A DNA stretch of 64,000 bases from Heterostelium album PN500 (lineage: Eukaryota > Evosea > Eumycetozoa > Acytosteliales > Acytosteliaceae). Position numbers and translations under genes: made by a program. The stretch is from assembly GCF_000004825.1 (NCBI RefSeq), contig NW_008805072.1, positions 248,001-312,000 on the forward strand. The letters are read 5' to 3'. Below, piece after piece: positions 1 to 11,817 of the stretch; position 1 is the first letter of the stretch, and each line of letters begins with the position of its first letter. The notes beneath the pieces are model-generated. The model was not told the DNA's origin. It did no database searches and saw only the letters and a list, made by a program, of their open reading frames with translations.

Positions 1-226
1 ACATACCAGGTTTCAGATTTTTTACCTAAGATTTATGTGTTGATTTTTTTTTAATTTAAACCAGATTTTTTCATTTTTATCTTAAAAAATTAATTGATTT
101 TATTTAAATAAATGATGAGTTTTTAGTTTTTAAAAAGGTTTTTTGATCAACTGTTCTGTTTTATTTAATTTGTAATAATACCTTACCTACAAGTAATAAT
201 AAAACAAATATAATAATAGTAATAAG
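1..226. other. A/T-rich 5' flank of the ADA-like gene
   Basis: No coding stretch is visible. The segment is dominated by T and A tracts, as is usual for dictyostelid promoters, and ends at the ATG of the next gene. Confidence 0.5.
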
Positions 227-2675
227 ATGTCAAAAGAGATAACATTAGATATTTGTAAACTATTACCAAAAGCAGAGTTACATCGTCATTTAGATGGTTC
301 AATTCGATTGAATACCCTGGTGGAGTTGGCATTAGAACAAAACATTCCACTGCCAACCTATGATCTCGATAAGATTGGTGATTACATTCTCAAAGACAAG
401 AATTGCAATGGTTTACCACATTTCCTTGAGGCATTCCAATATACTTGTGCTGTAATGCAAACTGCCTGTAAGTTTAAAAGTTAAAGTTTAAACATTCAAA
501 TGTAATGTAGTGTAGTGCATATTTATAAACTAATATTGTATATCGATTATTAGCTTCAATTACAAGAATATTCTATGAGATGTGTGAAGATGCTCATTTG
601 GATGGTGTTACCTATTTGGAAGTGAGATTCAGTCCTGTCCTTCATATTAACAATGGACTGTCGTTGGCCGGTGTAATGGAAGCGGTTTGCGATGGTCTGG
701 CGTTGGTCGAGTTGAACCTGACCATCAAGGTGAGAATCATTGTTTGTGGTTTGCGTCATTTGGATCCATCGGTCACCAAGGATCTTGCAGAGATTGCATG
801 GCGTTATCGTAATAAAGGTGTGGTTGCATTCGATTTGGCTGGTGCTGAAAACGGCTACTCCTCGGTGCTCCACAAAGAAGCATTCGCCTTGATCCGTCAG
901 AAAGGAGTCAATTGTACACTTCACTCTGGTGAAGATTCCTCATGGGTATCGGTTGCCGATTCCATCCATTGTGGAGCACATCGTATTGGGCATGGAATTG
1001 CCGTACAAGAAAATGAGTATGCATGCAATTAATTAAGAGATAATAACAAAAAAAAAGATGATAAAAACTAATTATAATTTTCAAAAAGAGCTCTCTTGAA
1101 CTACATGGTAAATAGACGTATTCCAATTGAATGTTGTATCACCAGTAACTATCAGATCAAGGGAATTGAATCGCCAGCTGCTCATCCCATTAGAAAGTAT
1201 TTCGATGCCGGTGCTGTCGTTGCTTTGTGCTGTGACAATGTGACTATGTCCAATATCAATTTGTCGGGAGAATTCAAGTTGGCAATCGACACTTTCAATT
1301 TCCAAGTGGAGGAAGTAGTACGTCTGATTGACCATTCGTTCTCAGCGGCATTTATTGAATCGCCACTCAAGAAGATGTTGAGAATCAATGCTGTTCATCG
1401 TGCTATCCAGGTATTCAAGGAGAATGGCTACGACGTCTCTGGTGTCCTAGCGAATAAACACTACTATTTGGAGCACGGTGTCGATGTCAATTGTCAGTCT
1501 GCCATTCCAAAGCCTGTACAAAGCACACCACCCAAGGTAACACTGGAGATGTTGAAATCACTTCCAAAAGCAGATCTTCACTGTCGTTTCGACGGATCGG
1601 TTTCGGTCGAGCAGATGTGGCGTGAAATCGAATTGGCCAAAATCGATTTGGTAAAGGAATTCAAGCTGAAGCACCCTTGTGCCGATTTCAGCCAATTCAA
1701 ATTGCTGCTACAAAATCAATCGCATACCGACCAATCGATCTTGCTTGCCAAACAGATTATGAATTCACTGTTGCAATCGAAGGAGCAAATCGAAAGAGGA
1801 TTCGATGATATCATTGAAACCGCTATTAAAGACAATGTTTTATACATGGAGATGGCAATCAGACCTGCATCCCATTTGAAACAGCTAAAATCACAGGAAC
1901 AAGTCTTGGATATTTTAATTGCCGCCAAACAGAAATGGGAGGCAACCGACAAAATTAAAATATCATTCGTTATTTACATATCGCCAAACAGTGATGATCC
2001 AATCGATGCTCTAAACACAGCCAAATTAGCAGTATCCAATAAAAACAATGGTGTTTGTGGATTTGGTATTTTTGGAAGTGGTATGTATTTTATCTTTTTG
2101 ATGTTGTTTCTTTTTAATACTAATTGGATATTATTTTAGAACAAATACCACCAAGTGAAATGCATTACTATTCAAAGACTTTGGATTATTTAAAATCTGA
2201 AAATTTCAATATTGTTCAATTCTGTGGAAAATCAGATATCGACTCGGTTGTTTCCACCATTCATGTGTCGGGAGCGTCGCGTCTCTCTGGAGCTTTCCAA
2301 ATTCACAAGTATCCAAGAATGATGCAATACCTCTCGGCCTATTCCATTCCAATCGAGTTGAGTCTTACCGATAAGCTCAAGGTATTCACAGCCGACATGT
2401 CATTCACTACACCAATCAGACATCTACTCGACTCCAACGTCCCAGTGGTGATCTGCACCTTCCGAAGCAGTCTCTACTCCATCTCCAGAGCCCAAATGTT
2501 GTTGGAGATCGTTAACAATTCACAACTCAATTTGAAGCATGTATTCTCGCTGTTGAGAAATTCCTATTCCTTCAACTTCCAATCGCACACCTCCAAACAA
2601 CAATTGAAAAAGAAATTCTATTCATTATCCAATGAATATTTGCAATCAATCAATATTAATATTGATACTTTATAA
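227..2675 (+). CDS. Tandem adenosine deaminase-like protein, second domain degenerate
   Basis: Four exons (227-467, 554-1016, 1089-2080, 2140-2675) join in frame to 743 residues. The first half is an adenosine/AMP deaminase-type metallohydrolase: HRHLDGS (His19/His21 zinc pair), LEVRFSP, HSGE (His204, Glu207), HRIGHG and CITSN are all present. The family's final Asp-Asp pair reads Asp284-Asn285, so the zinc-binding Asp is kept and the next one is changed. From about residue 385 a second ADA-like unit starts with KADLH but carries HCR instead of HxH at residues 399-401, and it has no HSGE or DD motif; it looks like a pseudoenzyme. The known family reaction is hydrolytic deamination of adenosine to inosine. 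Activity of domain 1 is inferred. The second acceptor (after 1088) was chosen because the later AG breaks the frame. It converges on the next gene. Confidence 0.85.
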
Positions 2676-2864
2676 AAAGATAAATAATAAAATTTATAAA
2701 TAAACAATAATAAAATAATAATATTTATTTATTCAGAAAAATGTCATAGGAAATTAATTTGTTATCAATTTTATTACCCTAATGGGTTTTTGTGGTTCTT
2801 TCTTTTTGATGGTTTTAACAATTTAGTATTTCAAATATGAATTGAAGGTGTTGTGGTTGTTGTC

Positions 2865-3874
2865 CTAGATGTTGTCATTATCCCAGTGGTCGTCACTCTC
2901 CTCCTCCCAATTGTTGTCTCTATCCCAGTGGTCGTCTTTGTCCCAGTGGTCGTCTTTGTCCCGGTGGTCATCACTCTCCTCCCAGTGGTCGTCTCTATCC
3001 CAGTGGTCGTCTTTGTCCCAGTGGTCGTCCTTGTCCCAATGGTCGTCTTTGTCCCGGTGGTCATCACTCTCCTCCCAGTGGTTGTCTCTATCCCAGTGGT
3101 CGTCTTTGTCCCGGTGGTCATCACTCTCATCCCAGTGGTTGTCTCTATCCCAGTGGTCGTCTTTGTCCCAGTGGTCGTCTCTATCCCAGTGGTCGTCTCT
3201 ATCCCAGTGGTCGTCTCTATCCCAGTGGTCGTCTCTATCCCAGTGGTCGTCTTTGTCCCAATGGTCGTCTTTGTCCCAGTCATCCTTTCCCCAGTGGTCG
3301 TCTTTGTCCCAGTGGTCGTCTTTGTCCCAGTGGTCGTCTTTGTCCCAATGGTCATCATTGTGATCACAACATCCCATTGGTACACATACTCTAGCGTTTT
3401 GGTAGGAGGCACAAATCTTACCCTCTGGACATTTGACATCCTTACAACATCCGACGTCATTTGGTGCACAATAGTGAACTCCATCTCTGACTTGGACAAT
3501 CTTTCCTGGTGGACAATGAATGGGTCTGGGTCTCTTACAGTGAATTGGAACACAAACAGCTTGTCCTTTGATCGAAGCACAAACATGTTGTCTTGGACAC
3601 GCTACATCAGTGCAACATCCAATATCATTTGGTGCGCAATGTTTTACACCATTATATATCTGAAGTATTTCATTTGGTTTACATTTAGGTGGTCTCTCTT
3701 CTTTAATTGTTTAAAAAAAAATGTTTAAAAAAAATAAAATAAGAAAAAATTAGTTTTCAAAAATAATAATTATCAGAATTAAATAATTAATAGAAATAAT
3801 TAATTCTTACCAAAGCCAGCACGACAACATGAAATAAATAAAACTAACAATACAAAACTATATAGTTTTAACAT
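2865..3874 (-). CDS. Secreted Cys-rich follistatin-like protein with hexapeptide repeats (spore-coat-like)
   Basis: Two exons on the minus strand, 3874-3811 and 3700-2865, give 299 residues. Exon 1 encodes almost only a signal peptide (MLKLYSF... ending near SCCRAG). The next ~105 residues hold two copies of a Cys-rich module: HCAPND(I/V)GCC followed by a follistatin-like loop with spacing C-x5-C-x8-CVP, as in Dictyostelium spore coat and extracellular matrix proteins. The C-terminal ~165 residues are repeats of DDHWDK with variants (DDHWDR, DNHWEE), very rich in Asp, His and Trp. A role in spore coat or matrix is inferred from family resemblance only. The repeat makes several false open frames on both strands. 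This frame is preferred because of its signal peptide, Cys modules and correct splice phase. Confidence 0.8.
2878..3360 (-). repeat. 18-bp coding minisatellite
   Basis: Roughly 25 units of 18 bp, read on the minus strand as Asp-Lys/Arg-Asp-Asp-His-Trp. Several longer variant units with Glu-Ser insertions recur in the same order, so blocks as well as single units seem to have duplicated. Confidence 0.9.
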
Positions 3875-4786
3875 TTTTTAATATTATTATTATATTTACT
3901 AATATAATAATCTATAGTTCTTTGTTTTTGTTCTATTTCTATATTAAAAAATAAATAATTATTAACTTTATTGATACAAATTTTGATTTGAACTAACAAA
4001 AACAAGTATTATAAATGAATTAAAATGTAATGTCAACACAGCTTTATGTAAATACAATATGAAATCAAATTGATCATACTAATAATAACACTCAATTTTC
4101 GTAAGGATATTTCAACACACATATATACACTAAATGAATTCAATCATATTTGAGTCAACACCTGACTGAACATACAAAAAAAATAATCAATGAGAACACG
4201 TGTGTATTTGTATGATTTTGATTATTTATTTCCACCTGTGTGTTTGAAAAAAAAATAAAAATAAATAAAAAAACCAAAATAATATTGAATCAAAAAAAAG
4301 AATACCATCCACTATGATAATTCTTTTTTATTGATATATTTATTTGATTGATATACATAACTATCTAAATTTTTAACACATTCTTTGGGCACAAATAAAA
4401 ACTTTTATTAATAATAGTTTATTTATTTTTTTATTTTATTTTATTTTTTAAAAAAAAAAGAAAATATAGAAATATGAAAAAAATAATATTTATTTAATAG
4501 ATAAATATCTATTTAAATACATTCAAAATAAAAGTAATAATTGTAAACAAATAAATATATACCATTGATAGATAATTTGAATTTTTTTTTAAATTTAACA
4601 CTTTTTTTTTTTTTTTTTTTTTTTTTTTAGGTCAATGACTTGAAATTTTTTTAATTTTTCAGATAAATTTACTTTTTATTAATTTAATTAATACATATTA
4701 ATATATATAATATTATTATATATATTAGTTAGTAGGTAAGAGTTGAGTTGTATTTATTTAAATAAATAAATTTATTTATAAATTGT
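3875..4786. promoter_or_regulatory. Divergent intergenic region with 27-T tract
   Basis: Lies between two divergently transcribed genes, so it should hold both promoters. It is almost pure A/T and contains an uninterrupted run of 27 T at 4602-4628. No gene is seen. Confidence 0.4.
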
Positions 4787-5700
4787 ATGAAAATTAGTAA
4801 AGATACGCTGTTGGAATCATTAAAGATAATAAGTAGTGGTGAAATGGTATTTTCATTGATTATGGTGTTTGGACCGGTGATCGGTTATGTCTCACAGTAC
4901 AAATCGATGAAAGAGACACGCAATGCCGAGGCATTCAGTAGTAAGGTATCGCTGATATTGCTACTCTCCAATATACTGCGATGTTACTTCTGGATAGGCG
5001 AGCGATTCGAAACCACCTTGCTCTACCAAGCGTTGGTAATGATCGTTGCACAACTCCTCATGTTGCAACTGACCGTCTCACTGAAGGCATCCGACTCGAT
5101 TTCGAGATCACGTCGATCACTCTCACAATCATTCACCGCCCAGCCATTCTGGGAATGGGATAGTCTTTCTCCTTATTGTAAGTTAATTGTTATTTGTTGC
5201 GAGCAACAATTATTGTACAACAAGAGAAAGAGAGATAAGATAAGATAAGCTAAGCTAAGCTAACACTCAATTCAATTTCAAATTCAATTTCAATCAATTA
5301 AAATAGTGATGTTTTTGGCAGGATATAGTGGATTGTTTATGTTACTCACAATGATGTTCTATGGATCCAGTTCATTCTTTGATCTCTTAGGTACATTATC
5401 ATTGACCATCGAGGCTATGTTGGGAGTTCCACAACTCTATCAGAACTATAAGAATGGATCTGCCAAAGGATTAAGGTAAGAAAGAAAGAAAGATTCCATT
5501 CTTTAAATAATAGGAAACTAACAAAAACAAATCAATTTGATTATTATAGTTTTGTTTTAATTGGATCTTGGTTCCTTGGTGATTTATTCAAAACATTGTA
5601 TTTCTTCTATAATAACTCGCCAAATCAATTCATCTATTGTGGTCTCTTCCAATTGTTTGTCGATGTCGCTATTTCCTATCAAATTTTGACATACAAGTGA
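4787..5700 (+). CDS. PQ-loop repeat membrane protein (SLC66A2/PQLC1-like)
   Basis: Three exons (4787-5177, 5307-5475, 5550-5700) encode 236 residues. Two PQ-loop regions are visible: an N-terminal one (GPVIGYVSQYKSMKETRNAEAFS, first part) and a C-terminal one with VPQLYQNYKNGSAKGLS, each followed by hydrophobic helices, the pattern of a seven-helix PQ-loop transporter/scramblase. The spacing and the long hydrophilic linker with an RSRRSLSQ stretch fit the SLC66A2 (PQLC1, yeast Any1) branch, linked in other organisms to phospholipid asymmetry at Golgi/endosomes. The acceptor at 5305-5306 is used because the nearer AG at 5321 would create a stop codon. Confidence 0.8.
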
Positions 5701-6832
5701 ATTGTTATTGTAAAATAATAAATAATAGTTTGAATAAATAATTATAATCTACTTGTTTCGCTCAAGCTTTTCGAAATACAATAGAAACCATTTGATTTTT
5801 CTAGAAAAATATATGTTCTGTAAGTTGATCGTATGAATCATATTTATATATATAGATCAGATCTAGTTTTTGTTACAAAAAAAGAAGAAGAACACACAAT
5901 ACAATTTCTTTCCTTTCTTTCTTTTTTTGACTGATATGTTAATTGTAAATGGGTTATTTGTATTGTTAGGTTTACTCTAGTGGTTAACATATTAAGAACT
6001 TCTTCAATATTTTTTTAACTAGACTACTTATATATATATTATTATCGGATTTGTATGTTGATAAACAAAAAAAAAAAAGAGTGGTTTCAATCCCTTTTTG
6101 AAAAAAAACCTAAGTTTATATAATAATAAGTTGGTTTATTCATTAATGTAATAAATTAAATTATGCTCATAGTGTTGATTGTGACTTCACAAGGTAAGAG
6201 TGGGGTTTTTACAACAAAAAAAAATTCAATCAAAAAAATCAGGTGAACAACAAATAAACAAACAAAATACGCACACGCACACACAAACAAACAATAACAC
6301 ACAAAAGAGAAAAGCAAAAACAACAACAATCAAATTATAATATTAAATCTTGTTTTTCATATGATTGATTCATTCTATTATTATACATCAGTGTTTTTAC
6401 TCATCATTGTGTGTCACTGAATATGAAAATTAATTACAAATCATTTTAAAATCAATGGATAACAAACAACCCACACTACCTACACTTCAATGTGTAATCA
6501 AAACGTAAAGATCAATGATTTAATAATAATAAAAATGTTATTAAAAAGAGGATAGAATTTAATATATTCGTATAGGTTCAATTGAATTAAATATTATTTT
6601 GGTACCTTTTCTTCATCATCTTCACTTGGTAGTATTATTTGTTTGTTATTATCTATTTAATACCTTTGTTCCAAATCATATTATTATTCATAACATTGGA
6701 ATTATTTATTTGTTGCCAGAACTATTTTTTTATTTTTAAAAATACATATAAGAATAACATTATTATATAGTATAATATTATTATAACTTTCAAATAGTAC
6801 CAACAACAACTACAGCACCAAAATAAATAAAA
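5701..6832. other. Intergenic region upstream of the colossin-like gene
   Basis: About 1.1 kb of A/T-rich sequence without a convincing gene. It holds the tRNA-like segment listed separately and CA-rich runs around 6250-6340. Confidence 0.4.
5966..6113 (+). ncRNA. Possible small RNA with tRNA-like boxes (uncertain)
   Basis: TTAGGTTT (5966-5973) can pair perfectly with AAACCTAA (6106-6113), closing a 148-nt segment. Near the 5' end CTCTAGTGGTTAACA resembles a tRNA D-arm/A box, and near the 3' end GGTTTCAATCCC (6083-6094) resembles a B box. No convincing anticodon or T stem could be drawn, so a functional tRNA is unlikely. It may be a decayed tRNA or another Pol III RNA. Confidence 0.2.
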
Positions 6833-9800
6833 ATGGGTACAAGAAGGTATCTATTATTGTTATATTGTGCTATTACAATAGTATCTATGGTTAATGCACA
6901 AGGTTTGTTTTCATTCATAGCAAATCTTTCTCTGTCCAGATAAAAGTATTATTACTTGGAAAAAATTAATATTTTTTTTTTTTGAATAAATATTTTTATA
7001 GATGTTTGTGCAAATCATAGATGTTCCAGTGGATTTACGTGTATTAATCAAGGAGGAATAGCCACATGTGTTGTATCGTCGGGATCACAATCAGGCTCAC
7101 AAACTGGTTCACAAACTGGTTCACAGACCGGTACTTCTGGTTCCGGAAGAAACTGTCAGAATGACGCACAATGCGGATGGGGATATTGGTGTGATCTATC
7201 CGATTCACAATGTAAGCCATGGTCTTCTTCATCACAATCTTCAGGACAAACAGGAACATCTGGTTCATCATCAACTGGATCCGATGCCAGTAAGTATTCG
7301 TTTTTTTTTTTTTTTCAGAGTTAATTATTATATTATATCATTTAAATTTCATAGTTTGTGCAGACTTTAGATGTTATGGTGGATTGGTATGTGTTAACCA
7401 AAATGGTGTTGCCACTTGTGTAAAACCAAGTCAAGTCACCACTGGATCACAAACTGGAAGTTCTGGTTCATCAACAACTGGATCCGATGCAAGTAAGTAT
7501 TCGTTTTTTCAAATTCTTTTTTCAAGATTAAAACCAAATAATTAATAATTTATATTTACATTTTAATTTCATAGTTTGTGCAAACTTTAGATGTTACGGT
7601 GGATTGGTATGTGTTAACCAAAATGGTGTGGCCACATGTGTAAAACCAAGTCAAGTCACCACTGGATCACAAACTGGAAGTTCTGGATCGGGTGGATGTC
7701 AAAACGATGCCCAGTGTGGTTGGGGATTCTGGTGTGACAGACAAGCCAATCAATGTAAACCATGGTCAACATCAGCACAAACTGGTAGTTCAGGATCACA
7801 AACATCGGGAAGTGGATGTCAAAACGATGCCCAGTGCGGTTGGGGATTCTGGTGTGACAGACAAGCCAATCAATGCAAACCATGGTCATCGTCAGGCCAG
7901 AGTGCTGCTATAACCAACACTGGAGGTATTGGTGCATGTGCCAACTTCTACTGTCCAACCGGATCACATTGTATCCTTCAGAACGGACAACCATTCTGTC
8001 TGCAAGATGGATCAGCCACCACTGGAGGTGACAATATTGTTGATCAAATCTGTAGTACCATCCAATGTCCACCAGGAACCACTTGCGCTCTTGTCAATGG
8101 AAAACCACGTTGTCTACTCTCTGGAAACACTCTTATCCCAACATCGGCTGGAAGTGCTTCTATATCTGCATCAACAACTGCAACAACTATCGCATCCACC
8201 GCCTCTACCATTGCGACAACCACCGCTACAACCACAGGAATTCCATCCTCTGGAATTTCCACTACTGCTTCAACCGTTGCATCAACAATTGCCACCACCG
8301 CATCAACTGTTGCGTCAACTGTCGCATCAACAATTGCTACCACTGCTTCATCTGCATCCGCTTCAACAACTGCATCAACTATTGCAACCACTGCCTCTAC
8401 CATCGCAACAACCACCGCCACAACAGGAATTCCATCCTCTGGTATTTCCACCACCGCCTCAACTGTTGCATCAACCATTGCCACTACCGCATCAACTGTT
8501 GCATCGACTGTTGCTTCAACTACTGCTACAACCGGTCGTCCAACAGGTGCATCAACGGTCGCCTCAACTGTTGCTTCAACTGTTGCATCGACTGTTGCCT
8601 CAACCACTGCATCTACAACCGGTCCAGCTTCAACAATGACCCAAACCACCACTGCTTCAACTGTTGCATCAACTGTTGCTTCAACAACTGCATCAACTAC
8701 TGGTCGTCCAACTACCACAGCATCAACCGTTGCATCAACCGTTGCTAGTACCGCATCGACTATTGCCTCAACTGTTGCCTCAACAACTGCAACATCTGCA
8801 TCCGCATCCGCTTCAACAACCGCTTCAACTACTGCATCAACTGTTGCCTCAACAACTGCAACAACCACCGGACCAGCTTCAACAATCACCCAAACCACCA
8901 CTGCCACCACAACTGCGACCACCACTGCAACTACCACCAATAGACCAGTCACCACAACTGCAACAACCACCGCCACAACAACTGCAACAACCACCGGTCC
9001 AGCTTCGACAATCACCCAAACCACAACTGCATCAACCGTTGCAACTACCACCAACAGACCATCAACTTCTAGACCAACTACTGGTGCCACCACTGGATCT
9101 CCAGCCACCACTAGTGCTCTAACTCCAGCAACCACTGCTCCAGCAACCACTGCTCCAGCTACCACTGCTCCAGCTACCACTGCTCCAGCAACCACTGCTC
9201 CAGCTACCACTGCTCCAGCAACCACTGCTCCAGCAACCACTGCTCCAGCTACAACTGCTCCAGCTACAACTGCTCCAGCTACAACTGCTCCAGCTACAAC
9301 TGCCCCAGCAACTACTGGTCCAGCAACAACCGCTCCAGCTACCACTGCCCCAGCTACTACTGGTCCAGCAACAACTGCTCCAGCTACCACTGCCCCAGCT
9401 ACTACTGGTCCAGCAACAACTGCTCCAGCTACCACTGCCCCAGCTACTACTGGTCCAGCAACTACTGCCCCAGCAACAACTGCCCCAGCAACTACTGCCC
9501 CAGCTACTACTGGTCCAGCAACTACTGGCCCAGCAAATCCAATCAAATACTCTCTCAATGGTTATGCATGGTGGGATAAAAACGCCAATGGTGGTGACAA
9601 TTCAGGAGAACCGTATGTATTTTATTATAAAATTTTTTAAATAACTTTTACAATGTTAACATTTGTACATTACAATAGATATCTTGGACAAATAACTGGA
9701 ACATTGACAAAAGAGAATGGTGAAGTAGTCACTACATTCACTACTGATGCATCAAAGAAGAACAACGGTGCATTCAAAATTGACAATTTAGATCCAGGAA

Positions 9801-11817
9801 AGTATTGTGTTACAATGACTGATGCAAGCGGTAAATATATCGATGCTCCAGTTGGAACTGACAACAAATTTACCAATGGACAATATTGTTTCACTCTTGA
9901 CGAATCCACTGCACCAAACCAGTCAATGACTATTGCCGCTGGAATGGTACCATCGCCAACCAACATCACTCCACAATACACCGTTCAAGGATACGCCTGG
10001 CTCGACAACAACGCCAATGGAAATGACAACGGCGGTGAACCATACCTCGGAGATATCTCTGGTGTTCTCACCGATGTCGATGGAAACACAGTGAATACAT
10101 TCACCACCAAGGCCAGTGACAAAGACAATGCATTCTCTATCCCCAATCTTGATCCAGGACACTACTGCTTGAAGATGACCGATCCAACCGGTAAATATGT
10201 TTCCGCTCCGGTTGGAAACGACAACAAATTCGTCAATGGAGAATATTGTTTCGATTTGACTCCATCCGGTACCAACCCCAACAATGTCTTGAAGGTTCCT
10301 GCCGGTTTCGTCCCAGCTCCCACTACCCCACCACCAGACTACAGTGTCAGTGGTTACGCATTTTGGGACATAAATAACAACGGTGCCGACGATAGTGGAG
10401 AACCATACTTGACTGGACTGACCGGTACCATTAAGAACTCGAATGGCGATGTCGTTTCGACATTCGTTACCGACGGTGCCGAGAGGACCAATGGATTCAG
10501 CGCAACTCTTCCAGGACCAGACACCTACTGCATTGAGCTGACCGATCCTAAAAATCAATTCCAATCGGCAGCGGTCGGTACTGACAACAAGTTTGTCAAC
10601 CAGAACTACTGCTTCGATGTCACCCCAAGCAATCCAACCGCCAGAGCAATCGAAGGTATGATTCCAACGCAAAACTACTCTGTCAATGCCTACACCTTCG
10701 AAGACCAGAACGCAGACGGTGCCGACGATACCTCTGAACCATACATCAGCGGTCTTGAGGGTGGATTGCTCTACATGTTTGGAGACTCTGACATAGGTTC
10801 GCACATCGTCAACTGGACAACCGACGCCACAAAGGCAAAGACTGACTTCACCGACGCCAATCTTCCCGCCGGTAGATATTGTGTTATCTACGAAAAGACA
10901 CCGTTCTACACTCCAACCGTCGTTGGAACATCCAACAAGATGGACGTAAACAATCAGAGTACCTGCTTCGTGCTCGGACCAGACAATCCCAGCCAAACCG
11001 TCGTATCTGGATTCAAAAAGACAAAGACCTACAATATCGACTCCAGACCTATTTTTGATCGTAACCACGATGGTGCCGACGCTTCCGGTGAACCATATCT
11101 TGCCAATATCACCATGACTCTCACGGACTCAGATGGAAATGTCATTGCCACCGACTCTGGTGAGACTAGCAAAGCTCGTATCAGACAAGATGTTGTAGCA
11201 GGCGACTATTGTCTCCAGTTCACCGATCCCGCCGATTACTTTGGAACATCGGTTTTAGGCAGTGACAACAGTTTTGTCGATAGCACATATTGTTTCACCG
11301 TCGACGATACCACCGTTCCTACCGGTAGTAAACTAGCGGATGCCTACCTCTATCCAAAGAAATTCATTACCACCAAGTTCTACTCTTGGGAAGATAAGGT
11401 AAGAAGTTTTCAGAATATTATTAAAAAATACAATGTTTCAACAATCAACAATTGCTAACAAAAATTTTCTTTGCTTTTAAAAAAAAACAATATTAGAATG
11501 GAGATGGTCTAGATGTAACTGGAGAGCCGTATGTTGCCGGTGTAAAGGGAACATTGAATAATATTCGTTATGGATTCCCTACAAACTTCCCTAATCCAAC
11601 CTTTACAACTCCAGACGCAACCACCAAGACCGATCAATTCACCACAGCGGTCGGAGGTGAGAACTGTCTCACTGTCACCGCATTACCAACCGACTATAAA
11701 CTCACTGTTGTCGGAGTTACCAACAAAATCGCAGCAGTCGACACTCCCTATTGTTTCGACCTCACCAGTGACACCACATTCGGAATTGGTCTACAAAAGA
11801 CCACAAGAAGAAGATAG
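6833..11817 (+). CDS. Colossin-like cell-surface protein: Cys modules, mucin-like stalk, SdrD-B-like repeats
   Basis: Six exons (6833-6902, 7002-7289, 7355-7492, 7575-9612, 9679-11398, 11497-11817) give 1524 residues. Exon 1 is a signal peptide (MGTRRYLLLLYC...VNAQ). Then come follistatin-like loops (CxNxxC, GLVCVNQNG, ATC) and a repeated Cys box starting CQNDAQCGWG (three copies), then about 470 residues of Ala/Thr/Ser/Pro-rich mucin-like repeats. The last ~700 residues hold six units starting like GYAWWDKNANG or AYTFEDQNADG, with the DxNxxGxxD calcium-type loop, GEPYL and a Tyr-Cys pair. These resemble SdrD-B/Cna-B repeats of Gram-positive adhesins, the architecture of Dictyostelium colossins. 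No membrane anchor is seen at the C-terminus. An extracellular role is inferred. Confidence 0.85.
7355..7688 (+). repeat. Tandemly duplicated exon with its intron end
   Basis: Exon 3 (7355-7492) and the start of exon 4 (7575-7688) are nearly identical at base level for over 100 nt, and the TTTCATAG acceptor context is shared. A small module ending in VTTGSQTGSSGS has been copied together with its intron. Confidence 0.85.
8160..9537 (+). repeat. Thr/Ala/Ser coding minisatellites (12-bp and 15-bp)
   Basis: From 8160 to about 9120 the sequence cycles through ACC/ACT, GCA and TCA codons (TVAST, TIATT types). From about 9124 to 9537 it becomes a regular 15-bp repeat coding ATTAP or ATTGP, more than 25 units. 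Multiply O-glycosylated stalks of surface proteins look like this. Confidence 0.9.

Noticed and set aside
2853-3728. Plus-strand frames rich in Val or Ser-Leu over the 18-bp repeat
   Set aside because: Any 18-bp repeat without stop gives open frames. Only the minus-strand frame connects to a signal peptide through a valid intron.
8044-9558. Long antisense open frame (504 codons, Val/Ala-rich) over the colossin stalk
   Set aside because: It is the mirror of the Thr/Ala repeat codons. It has no start context, no domain, and the sense strand has signal peptide, introns and domains.
9923-11068. Antisense open frame of 381 codons opposite the SdrD-B-like repeats
   Set aside because: Shadow of G/C-richer sense coding sequence; no recognisable domain, and the sense frame has repeat structure.
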